A stretch of 64,000 bases of DNA from Seohaeicola zhoushanensis (GCF_014656415.1 NZ_BNCJ01000001.1:733406-797405); one strand, 5' to 3'. Positions 45,215-54,911 are shown, counted from the stretch's first letter. Program-made: numbers and translations. Notes: generated by a model from the sequence alone, not told the origin.

Positions 45215-45256
45215 GTGATCACCTTTAGTGATCACATGAATTGTCCGTGTGATCAC
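45215..45256 (+). promoter_or_regulatory. Three GTGATCAC palindromes upstream of sdhC
   Basis: GTGATCAC at 45215-45222, 45228-45235 and 45249-45256, with start-to-start spacing of 13 and 21 bp. The lower pair is spaced like the two copies at sucC (20 bp). They lie 118 to 159 bp before the sdhC start. A smaller dyad, CCCAAA-N10-TTTGGG (45284-45305), lies between them and the gene. Confidence 0.72.
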
Positions 45257-45373
45257 GATTTCCCGCATTTTGTTCCGACAGCCCCCAAAATACCTCCGAT
45301 TTGGGACCGCCGCCCTCGTGACAGCGGTGTAAAATTCGCTAATAACGGGGCAGCCAACCGGAAAGGAGCCATC

Positions 45374-45763
45374 ATGGCCGATGTCAATCGGGGCAATCGC
45401 CCGCTTTCGCCCTTCATGCTCGGGAAATATTACCGGTTCCAGCTCAACTCGGTCACATCGATCCTGACCCGGATCACCGGCAACGCGCTGATCGTCGCCG
45501 CGGTGCTGATCGCCTGGTGGCTGCTCGCCGCCGCGACCGGCGCTGAATACTTCGCCACCGTCAACTGGCTTCTGACCAGCCCGCTCGGCTACCTCGTCCT
45601 GGTGCTGTCGACCCTCGGCCTGTGGTATCACACCCTGGCCGGCATCCGGCACTTGATCTGGGACCAGGGCTACTGCCTCGAGATGGAGAAGGCAGATCGC
45701 CTCGGCTGGATCGTCATCATCGGCTCGGTCGTCCTGACCGTCCTGACCGTCATTATCGTCTGA
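45374..45763 (+). CDS. sdhC: Succinate dehydrogenase cytochrome b556 subunit
   Basis: Membrane anchor that binds heme b and ubiquinone. 129 residues, three helices; NSVTSILTRITG is the quinone-site signature and the His in WYHTLAGIRHLIWD is the heme ligand. The ATG at 45374 has AAAGGAG upstream; the longer upstream frame runs over the operator and is not coding. First gene of sdhCDAB. Confidence 0.95.
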   Translation: MADVNRGNRPLSPFMLGKYYRFQLNSVTSILTRITGNALIVAAVLIAWWLLAAATGAEYFATVNWLLTSPLGYLVLVLSTLGLWYHTLAGIRHLIWDQGYCLEMEKADRLGWIVIIGSVVLTVLTVIIV

Positions 45764-45774
45764 GGAGAGCCGCC

Positions 45775-46146
45775 ATGCGTTACCTCACCGACCGCAAGCG
45801 CGCCGTGGGCCTCGGGGCCGCCAAGTCCGGCACCGGCCATCACTGGTCCATGCAGGTCAGCTCGATCGCGCTGATCATCCTCGTCCCGCTGTTCGTCTTC
45901 ACCTTCGGCTGCATCCTCGGCGCGCCCTATGAAGAGGTCGTCGCCTACTACTCGCGTCCCTTCCCGGCCATCGTCGCCGCGCTGACGCTCTGGGTCGGCA
46001 TGGTGCACTTCAAGAACGGCGCCCAAATGGCGATCGAGGACTATGTCCACGGCTTCACCGGCCGTCTGACCATCATCCTGGTGACGTGCCTCGCCTATGC
46101 CATCGCGGCAACCGGCGTCTACGCCATCGCCAAACTCGCCCTCTAA
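45775..46146 (+). CDS. sdhD: Succinate dehydrogenase membrane anchor subunit
   Basis: 123 residues with three helices. [19 protein letters not shown] and the region [18 protein letters not shown], whose His serves the heme, are typical of alphaproteobacterial SdhD. GAGGAGAG lies before the ATG at 45775, 11 bp after sdhC. Confidence 0.93.
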   Translation: MRYLTDRKRAVGLGAAKSGTGHHWSMQVSSIALIILVPLFVFTFGCILGAPYEEVVAYYSRPFPAIVAALTLWVGMVHFKNGAQMAIEDYVHGFTGRLTIILVTCLAYAIAATGVYAIAKLAL

Positions 46147-46162
46147 GACCGGAGCAACAGAA

Positions 46163-47968
46163 ATGGCTGCTTACGCATATGAAACCCACGATTACGACGT
46201 GGTGGTGGTCGGCGCCGGCGGCGCGGGCCTGAGGGCAACCCTCGGCATGGCCGAACAGGGCCTGCGCACCGCCTGCGTGACCAAGGTTTTCCCGACCCGC
46301 TCGCACACCGTTGCCGCCCAGGGCGGCATCGCCGCCTCGCTCGCCAACATGGGCCCGGACAACTGGCAGTGGCACATGTACGACACCGTCAAGGGGTCGG
46401 ACTGGCTGGGTGACACCGACGCCATGGAATACCTCGCCCGCGAGGCGCCCAAGGCGGTCTACGAACTCGAACATTACGGCGTGCCCTTCTCGCGCACCGA
46501 AGAGGGCAAGATCTACCAGCGTCCCTTCGGCGGTCACACCACCGAATTCGGTGAAGGCCCGCCGGTGCAGCGCACCTGCGCCGCCGCCGACCGGACCGGC
46601 CACGCGATCCTGCACACGCTCTACGGCCAGTCGCTGAAGAACAACGCCGAATTCTACGTCGAATATTTCGCCATCGACCTCATCATGTCCGATGACGGCC
46701 GCTGCCAGGGCGTGGTCTGCTGGAAGCTCGACGACGGCACCATGCACGTCTTCAATGCGAAGATGACCGTGCTCGCCACCGGCGGCTACGGCCGCGCCTA
46801 TTTCTCGGCGACCTCCGCCCATACCTGCACCGGCGACGGCGGCGGCATGGTGGCGCGCGCCGGCCTGGCGCTGCAGGACATGGAATTCGTCCAGTTCCAC
46901 CCCACCGGCATCTACGGCTCGGGCTGCCTCATCACCGAGGGTGCCCGCGGTGAAGGCGGCTACCTGACCAACTCGGAAGGCGAGCGGTTCATGGAACGCT
47001 ACGCGCCGACCTACAAGGACCTGGCACCGCGCGACTACGTCAGCCGCTCGATGACGCTGGAGATCCGCGAAGGCCGCGGCGTCGGCGAACATGGCGACCA
47101 CATCCACCTGAACCTGTCGCACCTGCCGAAAGAGGCGCTGGCCGAACGTCTGCCGGGCATCTCGGAATCGGCCAAGATCTTTGCCGGCGTTGACGTGACC
47201 AAGGAGCCGATCCCGGTGCTGCCGACCGTGCACTACAACATGGGCGGCATTCCGACCAACTACTGGGGCGAGGCCCTGAACCCGACCGCCGACAACCCGA
47301 ACGCCATCGTTCCAGGCCTCATGGCGGTGGGCGAGGCCGGCTGCGCCTCGGTCCACGGCGCCAACCGCCTCGGCTCCAACTCGCTGATCGACCTCGTCGT
47401 CTTCGGCCGCGCCGCTGCCATCCGCGCCGGCCAGGTGGTCGACCGCGAATCCAAGGCCGCAACGCCGAACCAGTCGAGCATCGACAAGGCCTTCGACCGT
47501 TTCGACGGGTTGCGCAACGCCAAGGGCACCGTCCCGACCGCCGAACTCCGGCTCGAGATGCAGCGCACCATGCAGTCCGACGCCGCCGTGTTCCGCGCCT
47601 CCAAGACGCTGGCCGAAGGCGTCGAGAAAATGGACGCCATCGCCGCCAAGATGGACGATCTCAAGGTCACCGACCGCTCGCTGATCTGGAACTCGGACCT
47701 GATGGAGACGCTGGAGCTGACCAACCTCATGCCCAACGCGCTCGCCACCATCGTCGGCGCCGAGGCCCGCAAGGAATCGCGTGGCGCCCATGCCCACGAG
47801 GACTTCGCCAACCGCGACGACGAGAACTGGCGCAAGCACACCATCGCGCATGTCGACGGCAAGACCGTGACCCTGACCTACCGTGACGTGGTCAAGGACC
47901 CGCTGACGACCGAGGCCGAGGGCGGCATCTCGCTCAAGAAGATCGCGCCCAAGGCGCGGACGTTCTGA
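46163..47968 (+). CDS. sdhA: Succinate dehydrogenase flavoprotein subunit
   Basis: Oxidises succinate to fumarate. 601 residues: FAD loop GAGGAG at 17-22, the covalent-FAD His48 in [10 protein letters not shown], and the active-site block with [21 protein letters not shown]. The C-terminal helical part with [11 protein letters not shown] is present. The ATG at 46163 is 16 bp after sdhD. Confidence 0.97.
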   Translation: MAAYAYETHDYDVVVVGAGGAGLRATLGMAEQGLRTACVTKVFPTRSHTVAAQGGIAASLANMGPDNWQWHMYDTVKGSDWLGDTDAMEYLAREAPKAVYELEHYGVPFSRTEEGKIYQRPFGGHTTEFGEGPPVQRTCAAADRTGHAILHTLYGQSLKNNAEFYVEYFAIDLIMSDDGRCQGVVCWKLDDGTMHVFNAKMTVLATGGYGRAYFSATSAHTCTGDGGGMVARAGLALQDMEFVQFHPTGIYGSGCLITEGARGEGGYLTNSEGERFMERYAPTYKDLAPRDYVSRSMTLEIREGRGVGEHGDHIHLNLSHLPKEALAERLPGISESAKIFAGVDVTKEPIPVLPTVHYNMGGIPTNYWGEALNPTADNPNAIVPGLMAVGEAGCASVHGANRLGSNSLIDLVVFGRAAAIRAGQVVDRESKAATPNQSSIDKAFDRFDGLRNAKGTVPTAELRLEMQRTMQSDAAVFRASKTLAEGVEKMDAIAAKMDDLKVTDRSLIWNSDLMETLELTNLMPNALATIVGAEARKESRGAHAHEDFANRDDENWRKHTIAHVDGKTVTLTYRDVVKDPLTTEAEGGISLKKIAPKARTF

Positions 47969-47970
47969 CG

Positions 47971-48285
47971 ATGCGCCGGGCGTTCCTCCTCCCGCTCGCG
48001 CTGGTGGCCCTCGCCGCCTGCGATGACATCGAGGACCGGACCGACCGGGCGGGCCGCGACATGGCCAGCCCGGTGATCGCCGAGGTGATCGGCACCCGCG
48101 TGCCCGGCATCCCCAAGGAGCTGGTCTCGCCCGCCATCGAATGCGTCGGCACCTACGCCCAGGCGATGGAGGTTCGCGAACTGGCCAAAGCCTCGGTCAC
48201 CGGCGTGAACGAGGCCATCGTGACGATGGTCAACGATATCCTGCGGCGGCCCGAAACCGTCGCCTGCATGAGACAAAAGGCCTGA
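47971..48285 (+). CDS. Small putative lipoprotein between sdhA and sdhB
   Basis: 104 residues starting [19 protein letters not shown]: a lipobox LAAC with Cys17 predicts a lipid-anchored protein, with Asp at +2. The mature part is helical ([24 protein letters not shown]) with two more cysteines. It starts 2 bp after the sdhA stop and sdhB follows 22 bp later. No family recognised. Its conserved-looking place inside sdh suggests a link to the complex, which is inference. Confidence 0.75.
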   Translation: MRRAFLLPLALVALAACDDIEDRTDRAGRDMASPVIAEVIGTRVPGIPKELVSPAIECVGTYAQAMEVRELAKASVTGVNEAIVTMVNDILRRPETVACMRQKA

Positions 48286-48307
48286 CGGGCCATACAGGAG
48301 ACGCGAC

Positions 48308-49084
48308 ATGGTTCAGCTTACCCTCCCCAAGAATTCGCGCGTGATCACCGGCAAGACCTGGCCGAAGCCCGAAGGCAAGAATATCCGCAAGTTCCAGATC
48401 TACCGCTGGAACCCGGACGACGGCGCCAATCCGCGGGTCGACACCTATTTCCTCGACATGGACAAGTGCGGCCCGATGGTCCTGGACGCGCTGATCAAGA
48501 TCAAGAACGAGATCGACCCCACCCTGACCTTCCGCCGCTCCTGCCGCGAAGGCATCTGCGGCTCGTGCGCGATGAACATCGACGGGCACAACACGCTCGC
48601 CTGCATCTTCGGCCTGGACGAGATCAAGGGCGACGTGAAGATCTACCCGCTGCCGCACATGCCGGTGGTCAAGGACCTGATCCCCGACCTTACGCATTTC
48701 TACGCGCAGCACGCCTCGATCATGCCCTGGCTGGAAACCAAGACCAACCGCCCGGCCAAGGAATGGCGCCAGTCCATCGAGGACCGCAAGAAGCTCGACG
48801 GCCTCTATGAATGCGTGATGTGCGCCTCCTGCTCGACCTCCTGCCCGAGCTACTGGTGGAACGGCGACCGCTACCTCGGCCCCGCCGCCCTGTTGCACGC
48901 CTACCGCTGGATCATCGACAGCCGCGACGAGGCCACCGGCGAACGGCTCGACCAGCTGGAAGACCCGTTCAAGCTCTACCGCTGCCACACCATCATGAAC
49001 TGCACCAAGACCTGCCCCAAGGGCCTGAACCCGGCGAAGGCCATCGCCGAGATCAAGAAGATGATGGTCGAACGCGCGGTGTGA
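48308..49084 (+). CDS. sdhB: Succinate dehydrogenase iron-sulfur subunit
   Basis: Carries electrons from FAD to quinone. 258 residues: the [2Fe-2S] cysteines in [13 protein letters not shown] and a later Cys in NTLACIF, the [4Fe-4S] set in [12 protein letters not shown], and the [3Fe-4S] set spread over that region and [17 protein letters not shown]. The start and length agree with the family. Confidence 0.97.
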   Translation: MVQLTLPKNSRVITGKTWPKPEGKNIRKFQIYRWNPDDGANPRVDTYFLDMDKCGPMVLDALIKIKNEIDPTLTFRRSCREGICGSCAMNIDGHNTLACIFGLDEIKGDVKIYPLPHMPVVKDLIPDLTHFYAQHASIMPWLETKTNRPAKEWRQSIEDRKKLDGLYECVMCASCSTSCPSYWWNGDRYLGPAALLHAYRWIIDSRDEATGERLDQLEDPFKLYRCHTIMNCTKTCPKGLNPAKAIAEIKKMMVERAV

Positions 49085-49106
49085 CGGCACCCCGGCGGTG
49101 CGCGGG

Positions 49107-49778
49107 ATGGAGCTTCTGGTTTTCATCTGTCTCGCGACCGTCGCCTTCTACGGTCTGTTCCTCTGGCTGCTGGTCAGTCTGCTGTGGCGGGGCGAGGCCG
49201 GCCCCAGGACGCGCAGCTTCGTCGCCAATGGCCTGTTCCTCCTCGCGGCCTTCGCGACGCTTGGTGCGGTGGTGGAGACGGTCTCGGGCTTCCGCTGGGG
49301 CCGCAGCCTTGGCGAACTGGCGGTTTACGCTGCCTTGCTCCCCTCTTTCGCGGTCAATGCCCTCCGGCTCGCCCTCGAATTTGGCCTTTGGCCCGGACTT
49401 GTCACCGGCGCCGCCTGCTGGTTCCTCAGCCGGCACCTGTATGGGCGCCTGGGTCCGCGCGCCGCGCTGCTCGCCGCCGCGATGGCCGGAGCAATTGCCA
49501 TGCTGGCCGCCATAGCCGCCGCCATAGCCGCCCAATCGGTCGTGACCCGAGCACGCATCGAACGTGCGGCGAGCGTTATCGGGGCGGAGCTTGCCCTCCA
49601 CTATGGCTTCCAGTCCCACCTTTCGGCGGCTTCCCCTCGCGGCAGACCCCATGCCATCGCCTGCATCGACGGCAAGGCCCTGCTCTGGAGCTATTGGCAA
49701 GGCGCATTCGTCCAGCCCGAGCCGACAAAGGCCCAGGGGCAGCGAGCGGACGATTTCGATTCCTATTGCCGGCGCTGA
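49107..49778 (+). CDS. Hypothetical membrane protein, 223 aa
   Basis: Four or five hydrophobic helices (ELLVFICLATVAFYGLFLWLL, FVANGLFLLAAFATLGAVV, LAVYAALLPSFAVNALRLAL, an Ala-rich one around AAAMAGAIAMLAAIAAAIAA) and a C-terminal soluble tail with HAIACIDGKALLWSYW. No family recognised. The ATG at 49107 is used; a GTG nine bases before is possible. It follows sdhB by 22 bp and may be the last gene of that transcript. Confidence 0.6.
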   Translation: MELLVFICLATVAFYGLFLWLLVSLLWRGEAGPRTRSFVANGLFLLAAFATLGAVVETVSGFRWGRSLGELAVYAALLPSFAVNALRLALEFGLWPGLVTGAACWFLSRHLYGRLGPRAALLAAAMAGAIAMLAAIAAAIAAQSVVTRARIERAASVIGAELALHYGFQSHLSAASPRGRPHAIACIDGKALLWSYWQGAFVQPEPTKAQGQRADDFDSYCRR

Positions 49779-49804
49779 CCGCGAACCGAAATGCGAGCCG
49801 TGCG

Positions 49805-50968
49805 CTACTGCGGGCGGGAAACGTCGAGTAGCTCGCCCGCGACCCAGACCGTCGGGTAGCGGTCTGTCATCTCGAACAATATCCCCGCTTCGGTCAGTTG
49901 TCGCAAAAGGTTGCGGGCGGCGGCATCGGTTATGCCGACCCGCTTGATGATGTCGGGCGGCTGTATGACAGGTGACTCGAAGAGCATATCGACAACCGTG
50001 TTCATGTTGTTGCTGCGCGAAATTGCCCGCGCGGTCGCATGATAGCTCTTCTGAAGATCAAGCAGGCGGTGAACGGTGGCCGTTGCACGTTTGCTGCTGT
50101 CGGCAACCACATCGAGAAAGAAGGCGATATAGCTTTCCCAGGTTCCCTTGCTCGAGACGTCATACATCTGGTCGATATAGGTGTCCTTCCTCCTTTCAAG
50201 CTCGGGACTCATGTAGAGCGCGGGCAGGTCGAGGAGTCCCTCGCTGATCGCCATCAGTGAAATCAGCATCCGGCCAACCCGGCCATTGCCGTCGGCGAAT
50301 GGATGTATGGTCTCGAACTGGTAGTGAACTATCGCCATGTCGATCAGGGCAAGCGCGGCGGACTTGTCCTGCCGGTTGATGTATTTCTCCAGCGCACTCA
50401 TGGCCTCGGCCGTCTCTGTTGGCGGCGCCGGTATGAACCGCGCGGTCTCGATCGAGCTTCCACCGATCATGTTCTGATCTCGTGCAAATTCCCCGGGCTG
50501 CTTGTCCTGGCCCCGATCCCTGCCGACATCGGCCAGCAGCCTGGCATGGGCGCCCTTGAGCAACCTTGTCGAAACGGGTAGCGAGTCCAGCTGCCCGACC
50601 GCCCAGGACAAGGCCCGCGTGTAGTTGTTGACCTCCACGGCTTCCAGGGTCGGTTCCTTGTCGATGCCGGATTCCGCCATGACAAGCGCGTCTGCTGTTG
50701 TGTGGGTTCCTTCCATCGCCGACGATGTCTGCGCTTCCAGGCGCTGTAGCGGGCGGATCAGTATAAAGGGGTTTGCCAGCAGGTGGCAGGCGCCCTTGAG
50801 CTCGCCGATTGCGGCCATGGCCGTGGCAAGCTGTGCGATGACCGCGCCAAGGTCGACTGTCGGTGGCAAGGGGTTCGGAACGTAGGCTCTTTGTCCATAC
50901 ACTGTTGGTACGAGCGTGCCTGACGGGCTATTCTCAAAATCAGCGTAGCGCACTTCCAAACTTTCCAT
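49805..50968 (-). CDS. Fic family protein (probable AMP transferase, class II)
   Basis: 387 residues from the ATG at 50968. The Fic core motif HPFADGNGR is at 222-230, with the catalytic His. The autoinhibitory motif SSAMEG is at 82-87 in the N-terminal domain, placing it in class II, where the inhibitory helix precedes the core. A C-terminal winged-helix region (PPDIIKRVGITDAAARNLLRQLTEAGIL) suggests DNA binding. Lower GC and codon use unlike neighbours suggest transfer. A longer start (51001 or 51058) is possible but would lie in or beyond an inverted repeat. Target unknown. Confidence 0.85.
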   Translation of the reverse strand: MESLEVRYADFENSPSGTLVPTVYGQRAYVPNPLPPTVDLGAVIAQLATAMAAIGELKGACHLLANPFILIRPLQRLEAQTSSAMEGTHTTADALVMAESGIDKEPTLEAVEVNNYTRALSWAVGQLDSLPVSTRLLKGAHARLLADVGRDRGQDKQPGEFARDQNMIGGSSIETARFIPAPPTETAEAMSALEKYINRQDKSAALALIDMAIVHYQFETIHPFADGNGRVGRMLISLMAISEGLLDLPALYMSPELERRKDTYIDQMYDVSSKGTWESYIAFFLDVVADSSKRATATVHRLLDLQKSYHATARAISRSNNMNTVVDMLFESPVIQPPDIIKRVGITDAAARNLLRQLTEAGILFEMTDRYPTVWVAGELLDVSRPQ

Positions 50969-50983
50969 GATTCGAGGGTGGAG

Positions 50984-51014
50984 CTTTATAGCTTTGGGCA
51001 TGAAAACTATAAAG
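50984..51014. promoter_or_regulatory. Inverted repeat at the Fic gene start
   Basis: CTTTATAG (50984-50991) and CTATAAAG (51007-51014), perfect 8-bp arms 15 bp apart, right upstream of the ATG at 50968. The Fic protein has a winged-helix end, so self-control at this site is plausible. It also supports the downstream start. Confidence 0.45.
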
Positions 51015-51090
51015 TGACCTGTTCGGTTCCAAGTTTGCTTGGAAGTGTAGTCCCACATTTCGTATCAGCATATCGGACAACAACACTATC

Positions 51091-51534
51091 ATGATGCGGC
51101 AAGTCTTGTTTCCGTTCCACCTCGCCCTCCTCTCCCTCGCCACCCCCGCCGCCGCCCAGGACTGGTCCTTCCTCTCCCCGCTCACCGCGCAAACCCTCGA
51201 TGTCCGCCCGGGCGACGGCGCGCCGATCCTCTTCGCCAACCACCCCGACCCCGGCGTCGCCAACTCCAGCCTCATCTTCCACTATTTCGAGAACCGCGAG
51301 GGCGGCAACGCCACCATGCTCAACGTCGGCCTGTTCCAGCGCGACGCCGAGGGCTGGCGCTTCCTCGGCCTGGTCCCGGTCTACGGCCAGGACCCGCGCG
51401 ATCCGCTCTTCACCGAGGGCCAGGTCGACATCACCACCACCATGCCCGGGCCCAACGACCCTCGCTGCTGCCCCAGCGTGCCCACCCGCTGGGCCATCGA
51501 CACCCGCACCCTGGCGGTGGGCCGCAGCCCCTGA
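51091..51534 (+). CDS. Secreted hypothetical protein, 147 aa
   Basis: A signal peptide (MMRQVLFPFHLALLSLATPAAAQ is its extent, residues 1-23) leads a mature protein with VRPGDGAPILFANHPDPGVAN and a late CC pair (PRCCPSVPTRWAID). Probably periplasmic. No family recognised. It is divergent from the Fic gene; high GC like the rest of the chromosome. Confidence 0.68.
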   Translation: MMRQVLFPFHLALLSLATPAAAQDWSFLSPLTAQTLDVRPGDGAPILFANHPDPGVANSSLIFHYFENREGGNATMLNVGLFQRDAEGWRFLGLVPVYGQDPRDPLFTEGQVDITTTMPGPNDPRCCPSVPTRWAIDTRTLAVGRSP

Positions 51535-51624
51535 GCCGGCTTTTGCGCAAGAATAAGTTTATATCAACCCAATATTGCCGGACGCCCCCCGCGCTGCTAG
51601 CCTCCTCCCCGAGGAGACCCTGAC

Positions 51625-52773
51625 ATGCGCGAATCCACCACCATCCTGATCGGCACCACCAAGGGCGCCTTCCTGCTCAGCGGCAAGGGCCGCGAGGGCT
51701 GGTCGCTCAGCGGCCCCCATTGCGACGGCTGGCCCATCAACCACGTCCTGGGCGACCCCGAGACCGGCACCATCTGGGCCGGCGGCGGCGGCCCGTGGAG
51801 CGGGGCAGGGGTCTGGCGCTCCACCGACGGCGGCGCAAGCTGGACGCTCGCCAAGCTCTCGAAGGGCCAGGTCGACGAATGGGCCGCGAACGATCCCGAG
51901 ATGGCCAGGTTCATGAACTGGACGCCCACGGAGACGAAATTCGACGGCCTCGCCGATTCCGTCTGGTCGCTGCACCACGCCCACGGCAGGCTCTACGCCG
52001 GCACCCGCCCCGCGCAGCTGCTCGCCAGCACCGACGACGGCGTGACCTGGGAGAAATCCGAGGCTCTGGCGAATTTCCCCGACCGCGACACGTGGAACCC
52101 CGGCGCCGCCGGCCTCGTGCTGCATTCCATCGTCACCGACCCGGATGACCCGAAGAAGCTCTGGCTCGGCATCTCCTCCTCCGGCGTCTTCGCTTCCGAG
52201 GACGGCGGCGAAAGCTGGGAACGCCGCAATCGCATGTCCAATGCCGAGGCCCATGCCCACCATGACCACCCCGCCGCCCCGCGCGGCGGCGAGACCGGGC
52301 ACTGCGTCCACAACATCGCCCGCGCCCCCGAGGGCGACCTGCTCTACCAGCAGAACCACCACGGCGTCTTCCGCTCCGCCGACGGCGGCCGCAGCTGGGA
52401 CGACATCACCGAGGGGCTGCCCTCCACCTTCGGCTTCCCCATCGCCGTGCATCCCCGCGACGGCCAGACCGCCTGGGTGCTGCCCCTGAACGGCGATACC
52501 GAGGGGCGCTACCCGCCCGAGGCCAGCGCCGCGGTCTGGAAGACCACCGACGGCGGCCAGAGCTGGGAAGCCAAGCGCGCCGGCCTGCCGCAGAAGACCT
52601 GCTTCTTCACCGTGCTGCGCCAGGCCATGGCGATCGACCGCGCCACCCCGGCCGGTCTCTACTTCGGCACCAATACCGGCAGCATTTTCGCCAGCCTCGA
52701 CGAGGGCGAGAGCTGGGAGGAAATCGCCCGCCACCTCCCCACCGTGCTCGGGGTCGAGGTGCTGCAACACTGA
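51625..52773 (+). CDS. BNR/sialidase-like beta-propeller protein
   Basis: 382 residues with at least four Asp-box (BNR) repeats of the form S-DGG-SW: STDGGASW, STDDGVTW, SEDGGESW, SADGGRSW, TTDGGQSW and SLDEGESW. They mark a six- or seven-bladed propeller like sialidases, VPS10 and YCF48-type proteins. No signal peptide, so cytoplasmic. A His-rich stretch AEAHAHHDHPAAP lies between blades. Substrate unknown; often misnamed glycosyl hydrolase. Confidence 0.82.
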   Translation: MRESTTILIGTTKGAFLLSGKGREGWSLSGPHCDGWPINHVLGDPETGTIWAGGGGPWSGAGVWRSTDGGASWTLAKLSKGQVDEWAANDPEMARFMNWTPTETKFDGLADSVWSLHHAHGRLYAGTRPAQLLASTDDGVTWEKSEALANFPDRDTWNPGAAGLVLHSIVTDPDDPKKLWLGISSSGVFASEDGGESWERRNRMSNAEAHAHHDHPAAPRGGETGHCVHNIARAPEGDLLYQQNHHGVFRSADGGRSWDDITEGLPSTFGFPIAVHPRDGQTAWVLPLNGDTEGRYPPEASAAVWKTTDGGQSWEAKRAGLPQKTCFFTVLRQAMAIDRATPAGLYFGTNTGSIFASLDEGESWEEIARHLPTVLGVEVLQH

Positions 52774-52786
52774 CGCCGCGCTCCTG

Positions 52787-52851
52787 ATTTCTCTTCTTTC
52801 CAAATACCTCTGGGGGGGCCGCGCGCTCCGCGCGGCGGGGGCAAAGCCCCC
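52787..52851 (+). repeat. Dispersed element with CAAATACCTC box and G/C hairpins, copy 2
   Basis: TTTCCAAATACCTC (52797-52810), a G-run, then CCGCGCG-CTC-CGCGCGG (52819-52835) and GGGGGC-AAA-GCCCCC (52837-52851). It follows the BNR gene by 14 bp and lies between convergent genes. Same order as the element at 29056-29125. Confidence 0.72.
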
Positions 52852-52901
52852 GAACAGCTACAGCCGGGCCAGGGCGTGGACGCCGGGCAGGGGCGCGGCC
52901 C

Positions 52902-54908
52902 TCAGCCCACCGCGACCCTGGGCCGCCCGCTCGCCTCGACGGTGACGGTGGCCTCGATGAAGACCTCGCGCGCCTCGGTGCGCGCCGATTTGACGTCGCG
53001 ATGCGCCACCACCTGCAGCCCCTCGGCCCCCGCCGCCAGCGCCTCGGCCTCCGCCTCGGCGCGCAGCTCCGCCTCCAGCAGCGCAAGCGCGGCCTCGGCG
53101 CTGTTCAGATCCTGCGGCCCGGCGGCAAGATAGACCCTGTAGCGCCCCTCGGTGGGCGAGGTCACCGTGCCGCTCCGGCGCATCGTCACCCGCCCCACCA
53201 CCGCGCCAATGGCATTGGCAACCCCGGCGTGTTGCGGCAGCACCATCCGGCAGCGCAGCCGCTCGCCCACCGCCGGGTAATAGCTCGCCGCCGAGGCGCC
53301 CAGCCCGATCACGTCGACGTTCAGCCCCGCGTCCAGCGCGACGATCCCGCGGTGCCCGGCCAGCCCGCGGCGGATCAGTTCGGCCTTCGCCAGCAGTTCG
53401 GGCGCGGTCTCGAAGGGCTCGGCCTCCTCGGCAAAAGCAGTCTCTAACAGGGCCTGCACCGTCTGTTCGGTCAGCTGGTCGATGACGATCCGCGCCATGC
53501 TTTCCGCGTCCGCCGCCAGCCGGTTGCCCGACCCGGTGCGCCGCCGCGCCAGCTGCTCCATCGCCTTGCGGGCGGCCTCGCTGTCCCAGTCGTCGAGCCG
53601 CCCCAGCACATGGCTCGCATCCGAAGGCGTCGGCCCGGCCATCTGCACGATGCCCCGGTCGACCAGCCGCCCCAGCGCGCCCTGTTCCATCCGGTTCTTC
53701 AACACCTCGCCCAGCGGGTGCACGCCCTCGCCGATCCGTTCCAGCAGGGCGATCTCGCGTGCGCCCAGCCCGTCCCGCGCCACCCCCGGCACGGCGCGCA
53801 GGAAACGGGTGTCATGCTCGCCCACCACCGGCGCGCGCAGCTGCGCGTCGAGCGCGCGATGTACCACGTCTGGCGCCTCCATGGCGATCAGCGAGACCGG
53901 CACGACCCGGCGCGGACCAAGGCGAATACCGCCCGCCAGCCCCTCGGCGTTCACCTGGATCTGGCTGTCGCCGCCCAGGCCGGTGGTGCGCATCGCCACA
54001 GCCTCGACCATGGTGCGCATGCCCCCGACCTGCGCGCCCGCCGGGTCGATCGCGGGGCGCCCGTCCTTCAGCATCGCCACGTCGGTGGTAGTGCCGCCGA
54101 TGTCGCTGACCATCGCGGTCTCGGCCCCGGTCAGCCAGCGCGCGCCGACGAGCGAGGCCGCCGGGCCGGACAGGATCGTCTCGATCGGCCGCATCCGCGC
54201 CTGCTCGGCCGACATCATCGCCCCATCGCCGCGCACCACCATCATCGGCGCACCGATCCCCAGGTCGACCAGCGTGTCCTGCGCCCGCCCGATCAGCCGG
54301 TCGATCATCCCCACCAGCCGCGCGTTCAGCACCGCCGTCAGCGCCCGCTTCGGCCCGTTCAGCCGCGCCGAGAGCTGGTGCGAACAGGTCACCGGCGCCG
54401 CCGTGCGGGCGCGGATCCGCTCCGCCACCGCCAGCTCATGCGCCGGGTTGCGCGTGGCAAAGAGCGCCGCGACCGCAAAGGCCGAAACCTTGCCCGCCTG
54501 CGCCTCGAGAAAGGCGTCGAGCGCATCGAGATCCAGCGCCACCGCCTCGGCGCCCGCATGGTTGTGCCCGCCCGCCAGCACCAGGCTCGGGTCGCCGCGC
54601 AGCACCTCGGTCAGCCCATGCGCCTCGAGGTCGCCCTCGGCAAACCCGACATAGACCAGCGCCACACGCCCGCCCTGGCCCTCGACCAGCGCATTGGTGG
54701 CCAGCGTGGTCGAGAGCGAGGCCAGCGCGATCTCGCCCGGCAACACGCCCGACTGCTCCAGCACCGCCCGCACCGCGCCGCCAACCCCGATGGCGAGGTC
54801 ATGCCGCGTGGTCAGCGCCTTGGCCGAGGCGATCACCTCGGTCTCGTCCCGCAGCAGCACCGCATCAGTATAGGTGCCGCCGGTATCCACGCCCAGGAGG
54901 ATCGCCAT
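52902..54908 (-). CDS. Hydantoinase/oxoprolinase subunit A family protein
   Basis: 668 residues of the HyuA type: the N-terminal VDTGGTYTDAVL phosphate loop, a central SDIGGTTTDVAML ATPase-fold block, and the C-terminal SET-like beta part. Members hydrolyse hydantoins or 5-oxoproline with ATP, usually with a HyuB partner; none is nearby, and queG lies just upstream with 3 bp between. Substrate cannot be told. Confidence 0.88.
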   Translation of the reverse strand: MAILLGVDTGGTYTDAVLLRDETEVIASAKALTTRHDLAIGVGGAVRAVLEQSGVLPGEIALASLSTTLATNALVEGQGGRVALVYVGFAEGDLEAHGLTEVLRGDPSLVLAGGHNHAGAEAVALDLDALDAFLEAQAGKVSAFAVAALFATRNPAHELAVAERIRARTAAPVTCSHQLSARLNGPKRALTAVLNARLVGMIDRLIGRAQDTLVDLGIGAPMMVVRGDGAMMSAEQARMRPIETILSGPAASLVGARWLTGAETAMVSDIGGTTTDVAMLKDGRPAIDPAGAQVGGMRTMVEAVAMRTTGLGGDSQIQVNAEGLAGGIRLGPRRVVPVSLIAMEAPDVVHRALDAQLRAPVVGEHDTRFLRAVPGVARDGLGAREIALLERIGEGVHPLGEVLKNRMEQGALGRLVDRGIVQMAGPTPSDASHVLGRLDDWDSEAARKAMEQLARRRTGSGNRLAADAESMARIVIDQLTEQTVQALLETAFAEEAEPFETAPELLAKAELIRRGLAGHRGIVALDAGLNVDVIGLGASAASYYPAVGERLRCRMVLPQHAGVANAIGAVVGRVTMRRSGTVTSPTEGRYRVYLAAGPQDLNSAEAALALLEAELRAEAEAEALAAGAEGLQVVAHRDVKSARTEAREVFIEATVTVEASGRPRVAVG

Positions 54909-54911
54909 GTG

